Below the pieces are notes generated by a model. That model did not search any database, was not told where the DNA came from, and saw nothing but the letters and a program-made list of their open reading frames with translations. Positions 1 through 6,614 of a stretch of DNA of 8,130 bases are shown here, one piece after another. This stretch comes from Acidimicrobiia bacterium (GTDB lineage: Bacteria; Actinomycetota; Acidimicrobiia; Spongiisociales; UBA5794), in NCBI GenBank assembly GCA_013695075.1, contig JACDBE010000380.1:1-8130 (forward strand), given 5' to 3'. Numbering within the stretch: position 1 is the first letter of the stretch; every line of letters begins with the position of its first letter. Both the position numbers and the translations under genes were made by a program.

Positions 1-717
1 GGTCGGGAGCGCCTGCTCATCGGGCTTGGCGACGCCACCGGTGCCCGGCTGGGCTCGCCCGAGCAGGCGGTGACCATGACCGTCCACCCCCAGGACCAGC
101 CAGACGCCGCAGTGACCGTCGACGGAGAGTGGATGTGGATCGTCGAGGGCGCCACCGGGCTGTACCGGGCCGAGCTCGACTTCGACCAGCCCGGGGTATG
201 GGTGGCCGAGGTCACCTTCGAGGGCGAGCGCCTCGAGCCGGTCCCCTTCGAGGTGCAGCAGGACCCGATGGCCCCGGCGCTGGGGGAGCAGGCCCCGGCG
301 CCCCCTACCCCCACCCTGGACGGTGCCACCCTCGAGAACCTGACCTCCGACCCCGATCCCGACCCCGCCCTCTACCAGCTATCGCTGGACGAGGCCATCG
401 GCAACGGGGTCACCACGGTGGTGGTGTTCAGCACCCCGGCGTTCTGCGTCTCCGCCGCATGTGGGCCGCTGCTTGACAACGTCAAGGCGGTCGCCCCAAA
501 CCATCCCGATGTCCAGTTCGTCCATGTCGAGGTGTTCACCGGCCTGGCCGAGCCCGACTTCGCCCCCGACGCCGCTCACCTGGCCCCCGCCGTAGGCCCT
601 GAGTGGTACAACCTGCCCTCGGAACCATGGGTCTTCGTGGTCGACGGGGAGGGAAAGGTCGTCGCCCGCTACGAAGGGGTGATGGACCAGGCCGAGCTCG
701 ATGCCGTTCTTGGATGA
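1..717 (+). CDS. Ig/FixH-like plus thioredoxin-fold protein, 5' partial
   Basis: The frame is open from base 1 to the TGA at 715-717 (238 codons visible), so the start lies outside the window; the ATG at 70 is probably internal, because the sequence before it (LLIGLGDATG) already looks like protein. The first ~85 residues are beta-rich and contain GLYRAELDF and GVWVAEVTFEG, a pattern typical of Ig-like, FixH or YtkA-type extracytoplasmic domains. A Pro-rich linker (about 91-105) leads to a thioredoxin-like domain with VVVFSTPAFC, two cysteines spaced CX4C (residues 149 and 154 of the visible frame), FVHVEVF and a PSEPWVFVVD segment resembling the cis-Pro region. Similar two-part proteins occur in actinomycetes, but I know of no proven function. 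Its position 38 nt before ctaC suggests a thiol-redox or copper-related role in oxidase maturation; this is inference. CX4C differs from the CXXC of classical thioredoxins and the CX3C of Sco proteins. Confidence 0.8.
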   Translation, partial: GRERLLIGLGDATGARLGSPEQAVTMTVHPQDQPDAAVTVDGEWMWIVEGATGLYRAELDFDQPGVWVAEVTFEGERLEPVPFEVQQDPMAPALGEQAPAPPTPTLDGATLENLTSDPDPDPALYQLSLDEAIGNGVTTVVVFSTPAFCVSAACGPLLDNVKAVAPNHPDVQFVHVEVFTGLAEPDFAPDAAHLAPAVGPEWYNLPSEPWVFVVDGEGKVVARYEGVMDQAELDAVLG

Positions 718-741
718 TTTCCGCCCACCCATCCTGATCGG

Positions 742-747
742 TACGAT
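742..747 (+). promoter_or_regulatory. Putative -10 box of ctaC (leaderless)
   Basis: TACGAT fits the actinobacterial -10 consensus TANNNT and ends 8 nt before the ctaC ATG at 756. Transcription would start at about 754-756, giving a leaderless mRNA. This agrees with the absence of any Shine-Dalgarno sequence before ctaC. No good -35 box is visible (about TTCCGC at 719-724). It is the only promoter-like element in the 38-nt gap after the thioredoxin-like gene. Confidence 0.45.
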
Positions 748-755
748 TCGCCGCC

Positions 756-1961
756 ATGCCACCCGAGCGGCGAGAACCTGGTCCGGGTGGGATCGGCGGC
801 GGTCGGTCCCGGCTGGGCGGCACCGGCCGCCGAGCCGCCCTCATCACCGCCGCCGTGGCCGTCCTCGGTGCCTGCTCGGGGTCCGGCCCCCAGTCGGCCC
901 TCACCCCCGAGGGGCCCATCGCCCGCCAGATCGACGACCTGTGGGATCTGGTGTTCGTGCTGGCGGTGATCGTGTTCGTGCTGGTAATGGCGGTGTTCGC
1001 CGTCAGCATCTTCCGCTTCCGGGAGCGCAAGCACGACACCAGGGAACCCCGGCAGATCCACGGCAACACCCCGCTGGAGATCAGTTGGACCGTCCTGCCG
1101 GCGGTGCTGCTGGCCGTGCTCGCCGTCCCCACGGTGCGCGGGATCTTCGAGGTCAGGGCCGCCGCCGAGGGGCCTGACGTCATTCAGGTCAACGTCACCG
1201 GGCACCAGTGGTGGTGGGAGTTCGAGTTCCCCGACATGGTCTCCGACGACGGCCGCACCCTGGTGACTGCCAACGAGTTGCACATCCCCGCCGGGGTCAA
1301 GGTCCAGCTCAACATGACCTCCCGGGACGTCATCCACTCGTTCTGGGTGCCGCCCCTCAACGGGAAGCGTGACGTCGTTCCCGGCCGTATCTCGCAGCTG
1401 GTGCTCGAGGCCGATGCCGAGGTGGCCGACAAGGACTTCGGGTTCGGGCCGGGGATCATCCCCGGCCAGTGCGCCGAGTTCTGCGGTCTGGCCCATGCCG
1501 ACATGAGGCTGCGGGTGTTCGTGCAGTCACCCGCCGATTTCGAGGCGTGGGCTGCCGCCCAGCTGGAACCGGTACCGATCCCCACCGAAGGGGCCGCCGC
1601 CGCCGGGTACGAGACCTTCAACAGCACCTGCACCACCTGTCACCGGGCCGTGGTCGCCGACGCCGACGGGGCGGTGACCACGTTGGGGGCGGAGCGGACG
1701 CTGGAGGTCGACGGGGTCACCTTCCTCGACCAGTTCGGACCGGACCTCACCCACTTCGGGGGCCGGAGCACGCTGGGAGCCGCCATCTTGGAGAACAGCG
1801 AAGAGCACCTGGCCGACTGGATCGACAACCCGTCGGACCTCAAGCCGATGGCGCCGTTACGCAACGACCTGGAAGCGGGGAAAGTGTTGGGCATGCCCAG
1901 CTACGGTATTGACGCAGAGCAGATCGCCCAACTGGTGGAGATGCTGGAGGCCTGGCAATGA
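756..1961 (+). CDS. ctaC: caa3-type cytochrome c oxidase subunit II with fused cytochrome c
   Basis: This is the electron-entry subunit of the oxidase (401 aa). An Arg-rich N-terminus and hydrophobic stretch end in the lipobox LGAC, with Cys40 the likely lipid anchor. Two transmembrane helices follow (about 65-86 and 110-128, the second preceded by GNTPLEISW). The periplasmic cupredoxin domain carries the aromatic patch QWWWEF (151-156) and a complete CuA site: His194, Cys239, Glu241, Cys243, His247 and Met250. The C-terminal third is a class I cytochrome c domain with CTTCH (292-296) and GPDLTHFGGR; the axial Met is probably Met380 in GMPSYG, with Met365 in KPMAP as an alternative. The fusion defines the caa3 type, in which the enzyme carries its own c heme. 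The ATG at 756 is chosen because it gives the complete lipoprotein signal and no better in-frame start exists; it has no Shine-Dalgarno. The stop overlaps ctaD by 4 nt. Confidence 0.97.
   Translation: MPPERREPGPGGIGGGRSRLGGTGRRAALITAAVAVLGACSGSGPQSALTPEGPIARQIDDLWDLVFVLAVIVFVLVMAVFAVSIFRFRERKHDTREPRQIHGNTPLEISWTVLPAVLLAVLAVPTVRGIFEVRAAAEGPDVIQVNVTGHQWWWEFEFPDMVSDDGRTLVTANELHIPAGVKVQLNMTSRDVIHSFWVPPLNGKRDVVPGRISQLVLEADAEVADKDFGFGPGIIPGQCAEFCGLAHADMRLRVFVQSPADFEAWAAAQLEPVPIPTEGAAAAGYETFNSTCTTCHRAVVADADGAVTTLGAERTLEVDGVTFLDQFGPDLTHFGGRSTLGAAILENSEEHLADWIDNPSDLKPMAPLRNDLEAGKVLGMPSYGIDAEQIAQLVEMLEAWQ
1946..1950 (+). promoter_or_regulatory. Shine-Dalgarno of ctaD
   Basis: GGAGG lies 7 nt before the ctaD ATG at 1958, inside the last codons of ctaC. 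It fixes the ctaD start at the ATGA overlap and is one of only two strong ribosome binding sites within the operon; the other is AGGGGG at 3816-3821, 10 nt before ctaE. Confidence 0.75.
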
Positions 1962-3832
1962 CCGCGGTGGCGCAATCCGTCGACCACGACCCCAAGACCG
2001 GTCTATGGAGCTGGATAACCACCGTCGACCACAAGCGCATCGGTCTGCTATACGCCGTCACCGCCTTCGCCTTCTTCCTCATCGCCGGCATCGAGGCGCT
2101 GCTGATCCGAGCCCAGCTGGCCGGACCCGACGGCACCGTGCTCAGCGCCGAGGCCTACAACCAGCTGTTCACCATGCACGGGCTCACCATGGTGTTCCTG
2201 GTGGTGATGCCTATCGCCTCGGCGTTCATCAACTACCTGCTCCCGCTGATGCTGGGAGCCCGCGACGTCGCCTTCCCCCGGCTCAACGCCTTCAGCTACT
2301 GGCTGTTCCTGTTTGCCGGGCTGATGATCTACTCCTCGTTCCTGTTCGGTGGCGCCCCCGATGGCGCCTGGGTGGGCTACTCCCCGCTGGCGGGGCAGCT
2401 GACCGAGACGGTGCGCATGGACTTCTGGGCGGTGGGTCTCCAGCTGCTGGGGGTGGCCTCCATCGCCTCGTCGGTCAACTTCATCGCCACCGTGTTCACC
2501 ATGCGGGCACCGGGGATGACGATGCTGCGGATGCCGGTTTTCGTGTGGATGGCGCTGGTCATCGCCTTCCTGCTGCTGTTCTCGCTACCGGCGGTGGGCA
2601 TCGGGCTGTTCCAGCTGTTCCTCGACCGCAACTTCGGTGCGGTGTTCTACGAGGCGGCCGCCGGTGCCGACCCGCTGTTATGGCAGCACCTGTTCTGGAT
2701 CTTCGGGCATCCCGAGGTGTACGTGCTGGTGCTGCCCGCCATGGGCATCGTGTCCGAGATCCTGCCGGTATTCAGCCGCAAGCCGCTGTTCGGCTACGAG
2801 TTCGTGGTGTTCTCCGGTGCAGCCATCGGGTTCATCGGGTTCGGGGTGTGGTCCCACCACATGTTCACCAGCGGCATGGGGCCAGTGGCCGAGGCCGGGT
2901 TCGCCGTGTCCACCATGATCATCGCCGTCCCCACCGGGGTGAAGATCTTCAACTGGATCGGTACCACCTGGGGGGGCAGGCTGCGCATGGCGACCCCGAT
3001 GCTGTTCTCCCTGGGCTTCATCGCCCAGTTCGTCATCGGCGGTCTGTCCGGGGTCACCCACGCCATCGTCCCCACCGACTACCAGCAGCACGACACCTAC
3101 TACGTGGTGGCCCACTTCCACTACGTACTGTTCGGGGGCGCCATCTTCGGCTACGTCGCCGGGGTGTACTACTGGTTCCCCAAATGGACCGGGCGCATGC
3201 TCGATGAACGTCTCGGCAAGATCCACTTCTGGTTGATGGTGCTCGGGTTCAACCTCACCTTCGCTCCGATGCACATCCTCGGTCTCAACGGGATGCCGCG
3301 GCGAACCTATCGCTATCCCGAGGGGCTGGGGTACGAGTTCTGGAACGGCATGGCCACCATCGGGGCGTTCATCATCGCCCTGTCGTTCGTGTTCTTCATC
3401 ATCAACCTGGTGCGCGCCCGCCGCCACGGTGGCGTCGCCGGCGACGATCCCTGGGATGGGCGCACCCTGGAGTGGGCGACACCGTCGCCGCCGCCCGAGC
3501 ACAACTTCGATGAGGTGCCGTTGGTGCGCTCGCTCGACGACTTCTGGCACACCAAGTACGCCGAGGACGAGGAGGGTCGGGCGGTACGGGTGCCGGCGGT
3601 GACCGGCGCCGCCACCGACGCCGACACCGAGGCTGGCGACGACCACGAAGCCATCCACATGCCATCGCCGTCGTACTACCCGGCGCTGGCGTCGCTGGGG
3701 CTGGTGGTGTTCGGCTACGGCATGATCTACCTCAACTGGGGCTGGATCGCCGTCGGGGTGGGGGCCATCGTTGCCCTGTGGGGGCTGTTCGGCTGGTCGT
3801 TGGAACCGGTCACCAAGGGGGATGACCACTGA
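1958..3832 (+). CDS. ctaD: Cytochrome c oxidase subunit I (caa3, A-type)
   Basis: This is the catalytic subunit, which reduces O2 at the heme a3-CuB centre and pumps protons across the plasma membrane (624 aa). All ligands are present: His74 (TMHG) and His388 for low-spin heme, His386 (VVAHFHY) for heme a3, and His251, His300 and His301 for CuB, with Tyr255 in GHPEVY as the cross-linked tyrosine. Glu253 (GHPEVY) and Asp103 (GARDVAFPR) mark the D-channel, and Thr326 with Lys329 (PTGVK) the K-channel, so this is an A1-type oxidase by classical criteria. After the 12-helix core and a charged loop (about 505-564), HMPSPSYYP leads into two more helices (about 574-592 and 595-613). The same layout is known in Bacillus CtaD, where these helices correspond to the first two of mitochondrial subunit III; it matches the short subunit III encoded next. 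The start is supported by GGAGG 7 nt upstream and the ATGA overlap with ctaC. Confidence 0.98.
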   Translation: MTAVAQSVDHDPKTGLWSWITTVDHKRIGLLYAVTAFAFFLIAGIEALLIRAQLAGPDGTVLSAEAYNQLFTMHGLTMVFLVVMPIASAFINYLLPLMLGARDVAFPRLNAFSYWLFLFAGLMIYSSFLFGGAPDGAWVGYSPLAGQLTETVRMDFWAVGLQLLGVASIASSVNFIATVFTMRAPGMTMLRMPVFVWMALVIAFLLLFSLPAVGIGLFQLFLDRNFGAVFYEAAAGADPLLWQHLFWIFGHPEVYVLVLPAMGIVSEILPVFSRKPLFGYEFVVFSGAAIGFIGFGVWSHHMFTSGMGPVAEAGFAVSTMIIAVPTGVKIFNWIGTTWGGRLRMATPMLFSLGFIAQFVIGGLSGVTHAIVPTDYQQHDTYYVVAHFHYVLFGGAIFGYVAGVYYWFPKWTGRMLDERLGKIHFWLMVLGFNLTFAPMHILGLNGMPRRTYRYPEGLGYEFWNGMATIGAFIIALSFVFFIINLVRARRHGGVAGDDPWDGRTLEWATPSPPPEHNFDEVPLVRSLDDFWHTKYAEDEEGRAVRVPAVTGAATDADTEAGDDHEAIHMPSPSYYPALASLGLVVFGYGMIYLNWGWIAVGVGAIVALWGLFGWSLEPVTKGDDH

Positions 3833-4437
3833 TGACCACCGACACCGTCCTCGACGCCCTCCCCCCCGAGCACGGCGAAGAGCACGACGTCCACCACATC
3901 CGCAAGACGGCGATGTGGGTCTTCCTCGGCTCGGAGTGCATCTTCTTCGGGTCGATGATCTCCACCTTCCTCCTGTACCGCACCACCACCGGCGACGGAC
4001 CGGGCGCCGAGCTGTTCAACGTCCCCTTCACCTCGGCTTCGTCGTTCGTACTGCTGATGAGTTCGCTCACCATGGTGTTGGCCCACCACGCCTTCGAACG
4101 GCACGACACCCGGCAGGGCCGGGTATGGCTGTCCGCCACCGCCCTGCTCGGCGCCACCTTCCTCGCCGGGCAGATCTTCGAGTTCACCGAGTTCGTCCAT
4201 AGCGGGCTCACCCTGAGCACCAGCCCGTTCGGGTCGTCGTTCTACATGCTCACCGGCTTCCACGGCGCCCACGTCGCCATCGGGGTGATGATGCTCACCG
4301 CCATGGCCATCCTGTCCACCAGCGGCCGGCTGCACCACGGCCGTGGCCTCAACGTGGAGCTGGTGGGTCTGTACTGGCACTTCGTGGACATCGTGTGGAT
4401 CGTCATCTTCACCGTCGTCTACCTGCTCCAGGTGTGA
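3832..4437 (+). CDS. ctaE: Cytochrome c oxidase subunit III
   Basis: This is a core membrane subunit of the oxidase (201 aa), thought to stabilise subunit I and proton uptake. It has five hydrophobic helices (about 27-48, 68-86, 98-122, 137-162 and 179-200) instead of the seven of mitochondrial subunit III, which fits the two extra helices at the CtaD C-terminus. Family marks include WVFLGSECIFFG with the conserved membrane Glu35, LTGFHGAHVAIG (140-151) and LYWHFVDIVWIVIF (180-193). The N-terminus is His- and Glu-rich (HGEEHDVHHI), as is common before the first helix. The ATG shares one base with the ctaD stop (TGATG), and AGGGGG lies 10 nt upstream, so the start is secure. Confidence 0.96.
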   Translation: MTTDTVLDALPPEHGEEHDVHHIRKTAMWVFLGSECIFFGSMISTFLLYRTTTGDGPGAELFNVPFTSASSFVLLMSSLTMVLAHHAFERHDTRQGRVWLSATALLGATFLAGQIFEFTEFVHSGLTLSTSPFGSSFYMLTGFHGAHVAIGVMMLTAMAILSTSGRLHHGRGLNVELVGLYWHFVDIVWIVIFTVVYLLQV

Positions 4438-4721
4438 CCTTGGCCGCCACCACCCACCCCACCCCGAGGCTGTACTGGATGATCGCCCTGATCCTGGCGG
4501 TGGTCACCGCCGCCGAGGTAGGCGCGTCGTACGTGGATGCCGTCGAACCGGTGCTGGTGCCGCTGCTGCTGGTGCTGGGGGCGGTGAAGTTCGGCATCGT
4601 GGTGGCCTTTTTCATGCACCTCAAGTTCGATCGCCCGCTGTTCCGCAGCCTGTTCCTGGTGGGGGTGTTCGGGGCGATCCCGCTGTTCGTCGTCGTGCTG
4701 CTCACCTTCGGCGCCTTGTGA
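4434..4721 (+). CDS. ctaF: Cytochrome c oxidase subunit IV (COX4_pro-like)
   Basis: This small accessory membrane subunit of the oxidase has 95 aa and three predicted helices (about 13-34, 38-60 and 72-92). The centre carries the family signature GAVKFGIVVAFFMHLKFD (49-66), typical of bacterial subunit IV (CtaF/CoxD/CyoD group), which helps assembly and stability. The GTG at 4434 is chosen because it forms a GTGA overlap with the ctaE stop, repeating the 4-nt overlap used elsewhere in this operon. TTG at 4440 is an alternative, only two codons downstream. The longer frame from ATG 4395 would overlap ctaE by 43 nt and add a charged, non-homologous leader, so it is rejected. No clear Shine-Dalgarno is present, which suggests translation by coupling to ctaE. 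Confidence 0.92.
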   Translation: MTLAATTHPTPRLYWMIALILAVVTAAEVGASYVDAVEPVLVPLLLVLGAVKFGIVVAFFMHLKFDRPLFRSLFLVGVFGAIPLFVVVLLTFGAL

Positions 4722-5560
4722 TGGCGGGGTACGCGTTGGCGGCCACCCTCAGCGAGGTGGCGCCGTTCCACCTCCACCTCGACGTCATCGGGGTCATCGT
4801 CGCCGCTGCGGTCGGCTACGAGTACGGGATAAGGAGGCTGGGACCGCTGCACGCCCCCCGCGGAGAGGTGCCGGTCACCCGGGCCCAGCGCATCCGTTTC
4901 CACGGCGGGCTGGCGTCGATGCTGTTGGTGGCGGGGTGGCCCATTCACGACATCGGTGAGAACAGCCTGTACGTGGTGCACATGGTGGAGCACCTGGTGC
5001 TGTCGCTGGTGGGGCCGCCGCTGCTGCTGTGGGGGATGCCGTGGTGGCTGCTGCGGGTGATGGTGCGTCCGGTGCTCCCCGTGCTGCGAGTGCTCACCAG
5101 GCCGTTCGTGGCACTGATCCTGTTCAACGCCGTGCTCGGGCTGCTCCACGTCCCCGCCTTCGTGGAGTTGATGGTCACCAGCACCGTGGGGCACTTCATC
5201 GCCCACGCCGCCCTGTTCGGGACCGCGGTGCTGATGTGGTGGCCGGTGGTGGGGCCCATCCCCGATCTGCCCCAGCTGACCCCGTTCAGCAAGATGGGGT
5301 ACCTGTTCCTCCAGTCGCTGGTGCCGACCATCCCTTCGGCGTTTCTCCTCCTCGGGGATCGTCCCCTGTTCCCGATCTACGAGACGATGCCGCGGTTGTG
5401 GGGGATCTCGGCGCACAACGACCAGATGTTCGCCGGGCTGGTGATGAAGTTCGGCGGCGGGCTGCTGCTGTGGGGGGTCATCGCCGCGGTGTTCTTCACG
5501 TGGTGGGCGGACGAGCAGCGCTACGAGCGGACGGTGCCCACCTCCGGCTCCCGGGTGTGA
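4721..5560 (+). CDS. ctaG: caa3-type oxidase assembly factor CtaG
   Basis: This polytopic membrane protein (279 aa) has roughly seven hydrophobic segments and the features of the caa3_CtaG family. In Bacillus subtilis CtaG is needed for active caa3 oxidase and is thought to act in formation of the copper centre. Visible marks are PFHLHLDV near the N-terminus, WPIHDIGENSLYVVHMVEH with His87 and His91, GHFIAHAALF with His158 and His162, and several Trp-rich helices. Paired histidines at membrane edges are plausible copper sites, but I cannot show binding. It is not related to the CtaG/Cox11 of alpha-proteobacteria despite the shared name. The ATG at 4721 shares one base with the ctaF stop (TGATG). 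No Shine-Dalgarno precedes it, so it probably relies on coupling to ctaF. The frame is open further upstream, but that part overlaps ctaF and ctaE and lacks family similarity. Confidence 0.93.
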   Translation: MAGYALAATLSEVAPFHLHLDVIGVIVAAAVGYEYGIRRLGPLHAPRGEVPVTRAQRIRFHGGLASMLLVAGWPIHDIGENSLYVVHMVEHLVLSLVGPPLLLWGMPWWLLRVMVRPVLPVLRVLTRPFVALILFNAVLGLLHVPAFVELMVTSTVGHFIAHAALFGTAVLMWWPVVGPIPDLPQLTPFSKMGYLFLQSLVPTIPSAFLLLGDRPLFPIYETMPRLWGISAHNDQMFAGLVMKFGGGLLLWGVIAAVFFTWWADEQRYERTVPTSGSRV

Positions 5561-5874
5561 CTGTCGCCACCTGGCTGGCGCCGGCGGCGCTGGTGGCGGT
5601 GACCGCAGTGGTCGGTTGCTCGGGCACCTCGACCGAGGAGGTGACCGGCGTGGTGGTGGACGTCACCGGGGACATCACCTCGGTGGATCGGTTCGTGGCA
5701 ATCACCGAAGACGGGGAGCGGCTCGAGTTCCAGGTCGCCCCCGGGGTCATCTTCGCCGATGGGGCGCCCATCGGGCACCTGGCCGAACACGTGCAGACCG
5801 GCGAGCCGGTCGAGATCAGCTACGAGGTCCTCGACGACGGAAGCCGGGTGGTCCAGGCGATTGCCGACGGTTAG
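5557..5874 (+). CDS. Small putative lipoprotein, last gene of the oxidase operon
   Basis: This unnamed 105-aa protein closes the oxidase operon. From GTG 5557, which overlaps the ctaG stop as GTGA, a hydrophobic stretch (about 6-19) ends in VVGC with Cys21 followed by SGTS, a good lipobox. The mature part is short and beta-rich, with alternating residues such as VTGVVVDVTGD, FVAITEDGERLEFQV and VEISYEV. It also contains GHLAEHVQTGEPVEI, a pattern I associate with small unstudied actinobacterial proteins and possibly an OB-like fold; this is memory, not a search. Operon position suggests a role on the outer face of the membrane near the oxidase. Oddly, the first eight residues hold no Lys or Arg, unusual for a signal peptide. 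A start at GTG 5500 or 5503, overlapping ctaG by about 60 nt, would add three or more arginines. No function can be assigned. Confidence 0.78.
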   Translation: MTVATWLAPAALVAVTAVVGCSGTSTEEVTGVVVDVTGDITSVDRFVAITEDGERLEFQVAPGVIFADGAPIGHLAEHVQTGEPVEISYEVLDDGSRVVQAIADG

Positions 5875-6614
5875 GACGAGGCGGCGTCGCCGGAGCGTCG
5901 CTCCCAAGGGCGGTAGGCGAGCAGCGTGGCCCCGCCGAGGACGGTGGCCGCCGCCAGCGAGAACACGACCACCGCCGCCGTTCCCTCCAGCGCCAGCAGC
6001 GTCTCGGCGAGGACCACGGCGAAACCTCCGGCGGCGACCATGGCCATCATCGGGGTGCCGATGGCCCGTGCCGCCTCGCCGATGAGCGCCCTTGGGCTGG
6101 TCGGCCAGGCCGCACCGCCCAGACCGAGCGTCTCCGGGCGGGCCAGCCGGTCGACCACCGCCGCGGTGATCGCCCCGGCCACCGCTCCGGTGATCAGCAG
6201 ACCCACCACCATCGCCACCAACGAGATCGTGCCGATGCCTTCGGTGGTCTCGCCGCCGAGCAGCAGGGTGGTGCGGAGCCCGCCGTAGGAGAACAGCGCA
6301 GCGACCCCGGCGGCCACCGGCACCACCCATCGCAGCGGGAACCGCGGCGCCTCGGGCTGCGCCTCCCGACCCACCGCGTAGGTGGCGGCGGCGATGCAGC
6401 CACCGGCGACCAGCCCGGCCATCACCGCCAGCAGGTACATCCACCCCGTCGAGGCCTCGAAACCGATCCGGGCAACCGCCGAGCCGTCGGCGACGGGGGT
6501 GGCGGTTGCGCTGCCCAAGGCGAAACGCCCCCCGAACAGCGCCATCGCCATCAGCGAGAGGAGAGCGCCGAACAGCGCCCCGTAGGTGACCGTTCTCAAC
6601 CGGTACGTCCGCAT
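5871..6614 (-). CDS. Unrecognised membrane protein with about six helices
   Basis: I do not recognise this 247-aa protein. It is rich in Ala, Gly and Val, with hydrophobic segments at about 9-27, 57-81, 95-113, 127-153, 185-207 and 211-233. A basic N-terminus (MRTYRLR) suggests the N-terminus is inside. The loop between the first two helices (28-56) is polar and probably extracytoplasmic. No catalytic or metal-binding motif is visible: the helices contain few charged residues apart from Glu204, and the protein has no His. The ATG is supported by GAGGGG at 6619-6624 on the minus strand, 4 nt before the start. The gene is convergent with the oxidase operon: its TAA (5871-5873) overlaps the lipoprotein's TAG (5872-5874). 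The hydrolase gene lies upstream on the same strand, 160 nt away, so cotranscription is possible but not evident. Confidence 0.8.
   Translation of the reverse strand: MRTYRLRTVTYGALFGALLSLMAMALFGGRFALGSATATPVADGSAVARIGFEASTGWMYLLAVMAGLVAGGCIAAATYAVGREAQPEAPRFPLRWVVPVAAGVAALFSYGGLRTTLLLGGETTEGIGTISLVAMVVGLLITGAVAGAITAAVVDRLARPETLGLGGAAWPTSPRALIGEAARAIGTPMMAMVAAGGFAVVLAETLLALEGTAAVVVFSLAAATVLGGATLLAYRPWERRSGDAASS

Noticed and set aside
70..72. ATG 70 as the true start of the first gene
   Set aside because: The frame is open to base 1 and the residues before the ATG look like part of the same beta-rich domain; there is no ribosome binding site before it.
669..1496. Antisense open frame (275 codons) opposite ctaC
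   Set aside because: Composition is shadow-like and it conflicts with ctaC, whose CuA and lipobox motifs are unambiguous.
2678..3829. Long antisense open frame (383 codons) opposite ctaD
   Set aside because: It mirrors a strongly conserved gene in very GC-rich DNA; the translation is His-, Gly-, Glu- and Pro-rich low-complexity sequence with no domain, as expected of a frame shadow.
4395..4433. ATG 4395 as the start of subunit IV
   Set aside because: It would overlap ctaE by 43 nt and add a charged leader unlike the family; the GTGA overlap at 4434 fits the operon pattern.
5882..5904. Bidirectional terminator between the convergent genes
   Set aside because: Two 5-bp hairpins (CGGCG-T-CGCCG and GGAGC-GTC-GCTCC) lie within the coding end of the minus-strand gene; stems are short, no T run follows, and such symmetry is common in GC-rich coding DNA.
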